Shown here piece by piece: positions 10,440-16,954 of a DNA stretch of 64,000 bases. This stretch comes from Saprospiraceae bacterium. GTDB taxonomy: Bacteria > Bacteroidota > Bacteroidia > Chitinophagales > Saprospiraceae. Position numbers and translations under genes: made by a program. Below the pieces are notes generated by a model. It was not told where the DNA came from. It did not search any database and saw only the letters and a list, made by a program, of their open reading frames with translations. The stretch lies in contig JAHDHH010000014.1 in NCBI GenBank assembly GCA_020631405.1, forward strand, positions 1 to 64,000, read 5' to 3'. Every line of letters begins with the position of its first letter. Within the stretch, counting starts at the first letter, position 1.

Positions 10440-10880
10440 ATGATGCTTTATTTCTATATTCTAGTCTTCTTGGGACTCTTCCATGATGTACCTGTTGCAG
10501 ATTTTACCCTGACTATAAGTGATCGATATTTAGACATTGACATCATGATGGAGCAAGAAGATTTACAAAGTATACTTCTCTTGCAATCTGCAGAACCCAC
10601 TGGTGCAGACATCTCAGACTATTTGCAAGACAACTTCTCCTTAAAAGTTAATAACAAACCATTGAGTCTCAACTATTGTCATATTGAGCTAAACTACGGG
10701 CATTATTTGATCCAAGCAGAACATCAGCTAGAAGACACTAATCCAACCTTTATCGAAATAAAGAATACCTGTCTACTCAAGGTACCGAATCAAATTAACA
10801 ATACATTTCTCCACTATAACAGCAAGCGGAGAGGATTTAAAATGGATAACAGCAGAACAACTATACAAGTCACCCTATAA
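10440..10880 (+). CDS. Small exported protein, DUF6702-like
   Basis: A 146-residue protein with a hydrophobic N-terminal export segment (MMLYFYILVFLGLFHDVPVA), followed by alternating beta-strand pattern and two or three Cys. The layout (short signal, FTLTISDRYLDIDIMM strand, late NNTFLHYNSKRRGFKM with asparagine/lysine) resembles DUF6702, a Bacteroidota family of unknown function usually found beside peptidase genes. It probably forms an operon with the sulfatase gene upstream and converges with the M28 peptidase gene seven bases away. The family assignment is from memory of sequence style. Confidence 0.55.
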   Translation: MMLYFYILVFLGLFHDVPVADFTLTISDRYLDIDIMMEQEDLQSILLLQSAEPTGADISDYLQDNFSLKVNNKPLSLNYCHIELNYGHYLIQAEHQLEDTNPTFIEIKNTCLLKVPNQINNTFLHYNSKRRGFKMDNSRTTIQVTL

Positions 10881-10887
10881 CCCTTGA

Positions 10888-12339
10888 CTAGTCAACCCTA
10901 CCTCGTGTCAAATCAACCCAACCATCCCAAACGTTGAACATCTTTAAGGTAAACTCTAACTCATGGTCATCAATGATTTCTTGAATTTGACTCCTAGATT
11001 GTTGTGGCAAGTCAATGGTATCTAGATTAGCAAATTTGAGGATCAACTCTCCAATATTTGCTGAATTTTGCTTGAGCATAGTCGTATCTACCTTATCAAA
11101 AGTATCAGAACTCGCATGGTAGTTATACCCATATAGTTGAGGCTTATGTATCCCTACCAAATTCGGAACGCCATGCATCATAAAGTCAAAATTATCTGTT
11201 CCCACGATAGGAATATTCAGCTGAGTTAGTGACTGATGGGCTGTGAGACTATCTATAAGAGTTATTAAATCTTCCCTACCATTGGTGAAAAATCCCGTCA
11301 CTTCACCACTTCCAATATCTATCGAAACTGCCAATTTATGATTGTCCAGATCTGCTTTATAATGCTCTGTATAAGCTTGAGAGCCGAAGTAGCCTTGTTC
11401 TTCCCCATTCCAAAGGGCAAATCGAATAGTCCTTTTGGGTCTTATGTTTAGTGCCTTCATTTTTCGAGCTAAGTCTATCATCATAGCTACATTGCAACCA
11501 TTGTCATTGGCTCCAGTTCCTAGTGCCCAAGAATCAAGATGTGCCCCAATGATAATAACTTCTTCAAGCTTATCACTGCCAAGAATCTCGCCAATGACAT
11601 TGTGACAAGCAAAGGCATCTCCTTGTTGGACACTGACTTGCGCTTCCAAGGTAAGTTCTGTTCCTTGATCAAGTAATCGCATGCAACGTTTTGCATCTTC
11701 TCTAACCATGACAAACTGAGGAAGAGTTGCCATATGTGTCTTTGATGATATAAACCTGTAAAGTAACCCTCGCGGTCTAGATGCCATAAACACAATGCCC
11801 TTAGCCTTATACTGATTCGCTAGCATTTCAACATTCGCAGCGTGGACGTATTCTGCAAACAAGCCATCAATATCAATACAAAGGTCAGTCTCAACAATGA
11901 CGAAATTGTCTGCTATCTTATCCTTCACCTTAGCAAAGGAAAGAGAGTCACCAATACCTACATTGACCAACATTCCTTTGTGTAGTCCCCCTTGCGTCAT
12001 ATACTTTGATACTGCCTGAGGAGAGAAGGCTATTTCATCTTGGTCGCTCACAGTACAAGAAAGAGATTCTTCCATCCAGAGGACTGGCATTTCGAACTCA
12101 AACTTATCTACTCTGACACCAGCTTCTTCAAACTTCTGAATTCCCCACGACACTGCTTCGTGATTAGCAGCGCTACCAGTGACTCTGCCTCCAATTTCAT
12201 CACAGAGTTCACTTAAGTCTGACACTATGTCTTCAGAATTAAATAAGGCATTTCTATAAAGCTCAATATCTGCATTTTGGCAAGAGCTACTAAGACCGAT
12301 GAAAAGCAATCCTGCTATTATAAGTAGTTTAACATTCAT
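10888..12339 (-). CDS. M28-family zinc aminopeptidase, lipoprotein
   Basis: A 483-residue peptidase exported as a lipoprotein: MNVKLLIIAGLLFIGLSSSC ends in a good lipobox Cys. A PA-type insert lies at about residues 100-240. The M28 catalytic domain shows the co-catalytic zinc ligands in order: IIGAHLDSW, GANDNGCNVAMM, WNGEEQGYFGSQAY with the Glu pair, and the late LYGYNYHASSDTFDKVD with the final His. Such enzymes trim N-terminal residues from peptides outside the cytoplasm. It reads toward the DUF6702 gene and its promoter side faces the tRNA-Arg element. A complete, intact family member. Confidence 0.9.
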   Translation of the reverse strand: MNVKLLIIAGLLFIGLSSSCQNADIELYRNALFNSEDIVSDLSELCDEIGGRVTGSAANHEAVSWGIQKFEEAGVRVDKFEFEMPVLWMEESLSCTVSDQDEIAFSPQAVSKYMTQGGLHKGMLVNVGIGDSLSFAKVKDKIADNFVIVETDLCIDIDGLFAEYVHAANVEMLANQYKAKGIVFMASRPRGLLYRFISSKTHMATLPQFVMVREDAKRCMRLLDQGTELTLEAQVSVQQGDAFACHNVIGEILGSDKLEEVIIIGAHLDSWALGTGANDNGCNVAMMIDLARKMKALNIRPKRTIRFALWNGEEQGYFGSQAYTEHYKADLDNHKLAVSIDIGSGEVTGFFTNGREDLITLIDSLTAHQSLTQLNIPIVGTDNFDFMMHGVPNLVGIHKPQLYGYNYHASSDTFDKVDTTMLKQNSANIGELILKFANLDTIDLPQQSRSQIQEIIDDHELEFTLKMFNVWDGWVDLTRGRVD

Positions 12340-12375
12340 ATCCCTTAAACAAGTCTATAGTCTGAGAAGTTCTAA

Positions 12376-12458
12376 AAACTAAAAAAGAGCAGCCAAGTAT
12401 TATCTTGACCACTCTTTTCGTGACTCCGTCAGGATTCGAACCTGAGACCTGCTGATTA
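12376..12458. repeat. 83-bp direct repeat, left copy (attL-like; tRNA-Arg 3' half plus terminator)
   Basis: Identical over 83 bases to 14021-14103. It contains the tRNA-Arg terminator hairpin (here 12381-12414) and the 3' half of the tRNA up to the anticodon loop, where the match stops. Its layout is that of a displaced att copy left by an element inserted into tRNA-Arg. The identity is seen directly; the att interpretation is inference. Confidence 0.85.
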
Positions 12459-12486
12459 CCTGCCTACCTGACGATAGGCAGGCAGG
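12459..12486. repeat. 28-bp palindromic insert in tRNA-Arg anticodon loop, copy A
   Basis: The intact tRNA has the + strand sequence GATTA directly followed by GAAGTC; here 28 bases separate them. The insert begins CCTGCCTA and carries its reverse complement TAGGCAGG sixteen bases later, ending with an extra CAGG. It resembles short interspersed palindromes (REP-like). The breakpoint falls inside the anticodon, between the bases at tRNA positions 35 and 36. Confidence 0.85.
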
Positions 12487-12522
12487 GAAGTCAGCTGCTC
12501 TATCCGTTTATATTTGCTTAAT

Positions 12523-12584
12523 CTAAGCATGCTTACGCTTCCATTTATCCTTTATCCATTGTTTACCGTAACCACTTTTCAGAT
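12523..12584 (-). pseudogene. Truncated GIY-YIG nuclease gene, 3' remnant
   Basis: The final ~20 codons (ending LKSGYGKQWIKDKWKRKHA, then stop) match the C-terminus of the intact GIY-YIG gene at 13.7-14.0 kb. Homology ends abruptly at base 12584, so everything upstream, including the catalytic motifs, is missing. Confidence 0.85.
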
Positions 12585-12627
12585 GTTTTTTATTTATAGT
12601 GTTAGTCTCACAACTTAAAAAGCATGA

Positions 12628-12651
12628 AACTAAAAATCTAGATTTTTAGTT
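12628..12651. promoter_or_regulatory. Perfect 24-bp palindrome upstream of the DUF2188 gene
   Basis: A perfect two-fold symmetric sequence with no spacer, centred on TCTAGA and flanked by A5/T5 runs; it begins AACTAAAAATCT. It ends 25 bases before the DUF2188 ATG, a typical position for an operator controlling a two-gene cassette. It could instead be a remnant of an insertion end. No terminator role is likely because no T-run follows. Confidence 0.5.
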
Positions 12652-12676
12652 ATTTTAGTGAATAAATATTCTGATT

Positions 12677-12919
12677 ATGTCTACTAAACGATCAAACCAT
12701 GTTATTCCATCAAAAGAAAGAGGTGGATGGACTGTAAAAAAATCAGGCTCAGCAAAAACCTCAAAATCTTTTAATAAAAAATCAGCAGCGATTGAATATG
12801 GAAGATCATTGAGTCGAAGAGAAAAAACCGAATTATTCATTCATAGAAAAGATGGTACAATTCAAAACAGAAACTCCTATGGTAATGATCCATTTCCTCC
12901 AAGAGATAGAAAACACTAA
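12677..12919 (+). CDS. DUF2188 protein, first gene of cassette
   Basis: An 80-residue, strongly basic protein that is essentially one DUF2188 domain: HVIPSKERGGWTVKKSGSAK, the middle AAIEYGRSLSRREKTELFIH, and the hallmark end RNSYGNDPFPPRD. DUF2188 proteins are small and of unknown function. The stop overlaps the next start (TAATG), which implies translational coupling with the following gene. The stretch is visibly more AT-rich than the neighbouring genes and lies between 164-bp direct repeats, so it looks like an acquired cassette. An antitoxin or accessory role is possible but unproven. Confidence 0.85.
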   Translation: MSTKRSNHVIPSKERGGWTVKKSGSAKTSKSFNKKSAAIEYGRSLSRREKTELFIHRKDGTIQNRNSYGNDPFPPRDRKH

Positions 12920-13578
12920 TGCTAAAGCCAAGGAACTATTCAAAGAATGTCTTTGTAAATTGTCCTTTTGATACGAAGTACTTTGAGCTGCTCAAAACAC
13001 TTGTCTTTACAATAGTCTATTTCAACTTCATTCCGAGAATTGCTTTGGAATCATCTGATTCTGGCCAATCAAGGCTTGAAAAAATAGTCACACTAATAAA
13101 GGAATCAAGATTTTCAATTCATGATTTGTCAAGGTTACAGGCAAAGTCGGCCGATGAGTATTACCGACTTAATATGCCTTTTGAACTAGGGATTGATTTT
13201 GGCTTAAGAACCTTCAATACTTCTTATTCTGATAAACGATCTCTTATCCTCGAAACTGAAAAATTTGATTATATGAAAGCTATTTCAGATATAAATGGCT
13301 TTGACATTAAGAATCATAGTGACATACCAGAAAAACTAATTGAATGTCTAAGATCTTGGTTTTCAGAAACTGTCGGATTAAGAGGTTTAAATAGTTCAGA
13401 CAAAATATACTCCGATTTCATTGACTTTAATACCGACCTATTCAGACGAAAAATGAATAAATATGCAGGAAAGCATACTTCAACAGAAGCTGAAAGATTT
13501 GCTGATTCTGAAATTCAACAAATGACAATGCCGGAATATATAGATGCAATAGATGAATGGAAAGTCGGCAAGACTTAA
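12919..13578 (+). CDS. Unknown protein with TIR/deoxyribosyltransferase-like pattern
   Basis: A 219-residue protein from a conserved but, to my knowledge, uncharacterised family. Its pattern is VFVNCPFDTKYFELL (residues 11-25), FIPRIALESSDSGQSRLEKI (37-56), SRFSIHDLSR (63-72) and RLNMPFELGIDFG (83-95). The arrangement of strand, IHDLSR and then N-x-PFELG matches the late part of nucleoside 2-deoxyribosyltransferase and TIR folds, in which a Glu at the E89 position attacks an N-glycosidic bond. By analogy it might cleave NAD or another nucleotide and act as a toxin or defence effector. That is inference only; the fold match is by eye. It overlaps the DUF2188 gene by one base. Confidence 0.7.
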   Translation: MLKPRNYSKNVFVNCPFDTKYFELLKTLVFTIVYFNFIPRIALESSDSGQSRLEKIVTLIKESRFSIHDLSRLQAKSADEYYRLNMPFELGIDFGLRTFNTSYSDKRSLILETEKFDYMKAISDINGFDIKNHSDIPEKLIECLRSWFSETVGLRGLNSSDKIYSDFIDFNTDLFRRKMNKYAGKHTSTEAERFADSEIQQMTMPEYIDAIDEWKVGKT

Positions 13579-13620
13579 AAGTGTTTTAGGTGAGCATTCA
13601 TGTTTAGTATAAATATTAGT

Positions 13621-13784
13621 TGACTACGTCAGGATTCGAACCTGAGACCTGCTGATTACCTGCCTACCTGACGATAGGCAGGCAGGGAAGTCAGCTGCTC
13701 TATCCGTTTATATTTGCTTAATCTAAGCATGCTTACGCTTCCATTTATCCTTTATCCATTGTTTGCCATAACCACTTTTCAGAT
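13621..13784. repeat. 164-bp direct repeat, copy B
   Basis: Partner of the repeat 1,200 bases to the left. In this copy the GIY-YIG part runs on into a complete gene. Its left boundary is the first base of the tRNA 3' end; unlike copy A it has no tRNA terminator hairpin beside it. Recombination between the two copies would delete exactly the cassette carrying the DUF2188 gene and its partner. Confidence 0.92.
13659..13686. repeat. 28-bp palindromic insert, copy B
   Basis: Identical to the insert in copy A and at the identical position within the tRNA-Arg anticodon loop. I saw no third copy in this window. Confidence 0.85.
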
Positions 13785-13995
13785 ACTTCTCTCGTGATTT
13801 TGCTGCTGCTCGTGTTTCGTATGTCTCAGTGAAAAATAAGTGCCTGGGACGATATCCTTTGGTAGATCTTGTCTTCCCAGAGTTATGCTCTGAAAGCCTG
13901 CGTTCTATATGTGTTGTCATTCCTACGTAAAAACGCCAATAATCTCCGCTTTTTAAAACATAGACTATATGCTTATCATGTGAACTCTTTGCCAT
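13723..13995 (-). CDS. Small GIY-YIG nuclease
   Basis: A single-domain GIY-YIG endonuclease of about 90 residues, starting at MAKSSHDKH (an upstream Met would add three residues). It shows HIVYVLKSG as the GIY strand, WRFYVGMT as the YIG strand, the conserved HIERRLSEHNSGKT and the late Glu in AKSREKYLKSGYGKQW. This single-domain type is common in Bacteroidota and often lies beside tRNA or rRNA genes. It lies just downstream of the intact tRNA-Arg on the same strand, beyond the tRNA terminator. A DNA-nicking or homing role at the tRNA is an attractive guess, since it is the only gene here that could mobilise the element. Confidence 0.9.
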   Translation of the reverse strand: MAKSSHDKHIVYVLKSGDYWRFYVGMTTHIERRLSEHNSGKTRSTKGYRPRHLFFTETYETRAAAKSREKYLKSGYGKQWIKDKWKRKHA

Positions 13996-14020
13996 CAGGT
14001 TCAATTTAATTCAAATCCAT

Positions 14021-14103
14021 AAACTAAAAAAGAGCAGCCAAGTATTATCTTGACCACTCTTTTCGTGACTCCGTCAGGATTCGAACCTGAGACCTGCTGA
14101 TTA
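14021..14103. repeat. 83-bp direct repeat, right copy (attR-like)
   Basis: Covers the terminator and 3' half of the intact tRNA-Arg and is identical to 12376-12458. The two copies delimit a segment with a 1,645-base period containing the cassette and the GIY-YIG gene. Confidence 0.85.
14026..14059 (-). terminator. Intrinsic terminator of tRNA-Arg
   Basis: On the minus strand an 11-bp stem (GAGTGGTCAAG with CTTGGCTGCTC, including G-U pairs) and a 6-base loop are followed by six T residues. It begins seven bases after the tRNA 3' end. A copy sits at 12381-12414. Confidence 0.8.
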
Positions 14104-14139
14104 GAAGTCAGCTGCTCTATCCAGCTGAGCTACGGAGCC
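14066..14139 (-). tRNA. tRNA-Arg (anticodon UCU)
   Basis: A full 74-base cloverleaf without encoded CCA. The acceptor stem GGCTCCG pairs with CGGAGTC (one G-T). The D arm, the anticodon stem GCTGA/TCAGC around loop CTTCTAA (anticodon TCT) and the T arm TCAGG-TTCGAAT-CCTGA are all complete. It is the only intact copy among three tRNA-Arg-like sequences in 12.4-14.1 kb. Confidence 0.95.
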
Positions 14140-14271
14140 AGTTGTTTAAAACGGATTGCAAAATTAGTTTTTTTTATTAATCGAAATAGGCAATTCAAGT
14201 TTTTTTTTATTAAAATTCGACTTCTCCTTTTACTCATACTGGAAGCCAATTATTCTGTTTAATTTTATTCA

Positions 14272-15978
14272 ATGAGTTCTAACGTAATTATTGTACTTAA
14301 GATAAGCATGCTCGTTGCATTGATCAACATTGATTGTATTTCAGCTCAATGTACTTACGAAATGGTCTGGGAAGATTCATTTGATGGCACCAGCCTTAAC
14401 AGCAGTAATTGGAGCTACCAGTTGGGAGCAGGTGGTTGGGGAAATAATGAGCTCCAAACCTATACTAACACAAATGCTAACGTATCAGGAGGCGTACTTC
14501 AAATCATAGCCCAAGAAACAGCACCTAGTGAGTACACCTCCTCTAGAATTCGATCAATTGGATTGAGAGACATTAAATATGGTAAGTTGGAAGCCCGAAT
14601 TAAACTACCTGAAGGTCAAGGTATATGGCCAGCATTTTGGATGATGCCTAGCTGTAGTGTCTTTGGTGGATGGCCTACAAGTGGCGAAATTGACATCATG
14701 GAATACTTAGGACATCAAACTAGTACAAGTTATGCCACATGTCACTTTGGCAACTCACCAATAGACAAAGATCAAGTAGGTGCTTCCTATACCCTACCAA
14801 GCGGAACATTTACTGATGACTTTCATTTGTTCAGTATTGAATGGTCAGAGAATACTATCAAATGGTTTATTGATAATCTACTCATACTTGAGGTTGACGA
14901 CACTGATGTTGGCTCCTATTTATATCCATTTAATGAAGAGTTTCACTTTATTCTGAATGTAGCAGTTGGTGGTAATTGGCCAGGGAACCCTGATGCTACA
15001 ACGAGCTTTCCTCAAGTGATGGAAGTAGATTATGTGAGAGCTTATCAGCTTATCCAAGATTGGACAATACAAGGTCCCTTGGAAATTCTTCCTAATAGTA
15101 CAAATGCGATCTATTCAGTGCCGGATATACCTGGTGCGACTTATGACTGGTACACCCCAAGCTGTGCTACTTTAATATCAGGTCAAGGCACCAATACAAT
15201 TAGTCTTGATTGGGCTGAGGATAGTGGTGACATTGATGTAGTCATCGGGTTGCCTTGTGAAACATTCATCATAAGTACTGCTGTTGACCTTAGTAATAAC
15301 ATAACAACAAATAGTGGATTTGAAAAAGGCAAGAAGGATTGGTTTTCTAACTTTTACAACGGTGGTAGTGGTAGTTTTGACCTAGTAAATTTAAGTCCTT
15401 ACAATGGTATCAACCATGCTTGTATCACTGTCAATTCACTTGGAACTGACTTTTGGAATGTTCAATTTGGTCACCAACCAGCGTCTGTCATTAATGGTCA
15501 GACATACACCTTGTCTTTCTATGCAAAAGCCGATGAAGACAATAGTCATATGCGGGTCAACTTTAGAGATTCGAATGGTAATGCTTCTACCGCAGATCAA
15601 GATTTCTATCTGAGTGACACTTGGACTTTGTATCAATATACATACATAGCACCTTATGACATAGCAGAACTAGCACTTGATTTTAATCATGGATTTGAGA
15701 CTGGTCAATACTGCTATGATGATATTACATTTACGCTGGCTGGCCCAATGATTGGACAATGCCCTAGCAATTTTTGTGTCGAAGACTTAGTCCTTCAGAA
15801 TACATTAATCCAAGATGCCACTTACAAGGCAGCCAATAGCATAACCTCTTCATCAATGATTCAAGAGGGACAAGTGGTAGAGCTAGAGGCTGGACAATGT
15901 ATCTTGCTTAATCCTGGATTCGAATCTGAGGCTAGTGTTTCTTTCTCTGCAGAGATAGCTCCTTGTGACAATAATTAA
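14272..15978 (+). CDS. GH16 endo-beta-glucanase (laminarinase-like) with C-terminal binding modules
   Basis: A 568-residue secreted enzyme with an N-terminal signal segment ending near ISAQC. The GH16 catalytic domain spans about residues 30-262, with the active-site motif GEIDIMEYLGH (E139 nucleophile, D141, E144 acid/base) and the usual WP-rich groove residues (GIWPAFWMMPSC). Family members cut beta-1,3 or mixed-linkage glucans such as laminarin. Residues ~265-350 look like an Ig-like module, ~355-495 a carbohydrate-binding module (GFEKGKKDWFSNFYNGGSGS, QTYTLSFYAKAD). The last ~55 residues form the '3-coathanger stack' motif (LEAGQCILLNPGFESEASVS) shared with the sulfatase at 8 kb. The exact glucan is inferred. 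Confidence 0.9.
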   Translation: MSSNVIIVLKISMLVALINIDCISAQCTYEMVWEDSFDGTSLNSSNWSYQLGAGGWGNNELQTYTNTNANVSGGVLQIIAQETAPSEYTSSRIRSIGLRDIKYGKLEARIKLPEGQGIWPAFWMMPSCSVFGGWPTSGEIDIMEYLGHQTSTSYATCHFGNSPIDKDQVGASYTLPSGTFTDDFHLFSIEWSENTIKWFIDNLLILEVDDTDVGSYLYPFNEEFHFILNVAVGGNWPGNPDATTSFPQVMEVDYVRAYQLIQDWTIQGPLEILPNSTNAIYSVPDIPGATYDWYTPSCATLISGQGTNTISLDWAEDSGDIDVVIGLPCETFIISTAVDLSNNITTNSGFEKGKKDWFSNFYNGGSGSFDLVNLSPYNGINHACITVNSLGTDFWNVQFGHQPASVINGQTYTLSFYAKADEDNSHMRVNFRDSNGNASTADQDFYLSDTWTLYQYTYIAPYDIAELALDFNHGFETGQYCYDDITFTLAGPMIGQCPSNFCVEDLVLQNTLIQDATYKAANSITSSSMIQEGQVVELEAGQCILLNPGFESEASVSFSAEIAPCDNN

Positions 15979-15982
15979 GCCC

Positions 15983-16936
15983 CTAGAATATTTGCTCCAA
16001 GATTTTTTTAGTAGTCTTAGCCCTTCCCATGGTGTAGTAATGTAAGCAAGGCACCCCAAACTCTATCAGCTCTTTGGCTTGTTGAACACCCCACTCTACT
16101 CCTACAGCATTGACTTCCTCTTTAGTCTTGCACTTTTCGATTTCATCAGATAACTCTTCTGGGATTTCTAAGTGAAAGAATCTAGGTAGGACATTGAGTT
16201 GAGACTTTGTGGTAATCGTCTTCAATCCTGGTATGATTGGGACTGTTATTCCTTCGTCCCTACAGAGCTTTACAAAGTCAAAATAATGCTTATTATTAAA
16301 AAACATCTGAGTAACAATATAGTCAGCACCTTCTTCAATCTTCTTCTTTAAGTACTTGAGATCGGACTTCATATTAGGTGCTTCAAAATGCTTCTCTGGG
16401 TAGCCTGCAACGCCAATACAAAAGTCAGAAGATATAGGATTACTTAACTCTTCGTCCATGTAAACACCATTATTCATATCTACTATCTGCTTAATGAGGT
16501 CTGTAGTATAGTTGTGACCATCTGGTTCAGGAGTAAATGCTCTTTCGGTCTTAATAGGGTCACCACGTAGCGCCAAAACATTGTCTATTCCTAAGAAATT
16601 CAAATCGATCAAAGCATTCTCAGTCTCCTCTTTTGTAAATCCCCCGCAAATAAGGTGAGGTATTGCTTCAATGTCATACTTATACTTAATCGCAGCACAT
16701 ATTCCTACGGTACCTGGTCTCTTTTTGGTACTTCTTTTTTCAAGTAACCCATTAGGATGTTTCTTAAAGGTATACTCTTCTCTATGGTATGTTACATCAA
16801 TGAATGCAGGGTTAAACTCCTTTAATTCATCAATGGTCTTATAAATAGATTCAACGCCTTGACCTTTCAGTGGAGGCAAGATTTCCATTGAAAATAATGT
16901 ATCCTTAGAATTTTCTAAATGCTCGGTTAGCTTCAT
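15983..16936 (-). CDS. metF: 5,10-methylenetetrahydrofolate reductase
   Basis: A 317-residue FAD enzyme that reduces methylene-THF to methyl-THF, the methyl donor for methionine synthase. It starts MKLTEHLENSKDTLFSMEIL (the FE/MEILPP strand that opens the MetF barrel) and carries YHREEY, VGICAAIKYKY, LALRGDP and DYIVTQMFFNN, all standard for the family. Length is normal. It follows metH by 18 bases on the same strand, so the two are one operon under the upstream SAM riboswitch. Confidence 0.96.
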   Translation of the reverse strand: MKLTEHLENSKDTLFSMEILPPLKGQGVESIYKTIDELKEFNPAFIDVTYHREEYTFKKHPNGLLEKRSTKKRPGTVGICAAIKYKYDIEAIPHLICGGFTKEETENALIDLNFLGIDNVLALRGDPIKTERAFTPEPDGHNYTTDLIKQIVDMNNGVYMDEELSNPISSDFCIGVAGYPEKHFEAPNMKSDLKYLKKKIEEGADYIVTQMFFNNKHYFDFVKLCRDEGITVPIIPGLKTITTKSQLNVLPRFFHLEIPEELSDEIEKCKTKEEVNAVGVEWGVQQAKELIEFGVPCLHYYTMGRAKTTKKILEQIF

Positions 16937-16954
16937 GATCTCTATATTTCTAGC

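Larger units (their letters stand above)
12421..12584. repeat. 164-bp direct repeat, copy A (broken tRNA-Arg + palindrome + GIY-YIG 3' end)
   Basis: Matches 13621-13784 at 161 of 164 positions (differences at 12426, 12565 and 12568) with an offset of exactly 1,200 bases. From left to right it holds the tRNA-Arg 3' half, a 28-base palindromic insert, 19 more bases of the tRNA up to the D-loop, and then the 3' end of a GIY-YIG nuclease gene. The tRNA here lacks its first ~17 bases and its anticodon loop is split, so it cannot be functional. Confidence 0.92.

Noticed and set aside
12376-14139. CRISPR-like array from repeated tRNA and palindrome sequences
   Set aside because: Only two or three copies, with genes rather than short spacers between; the repeats are explained by tRNA and nuclease sequence.
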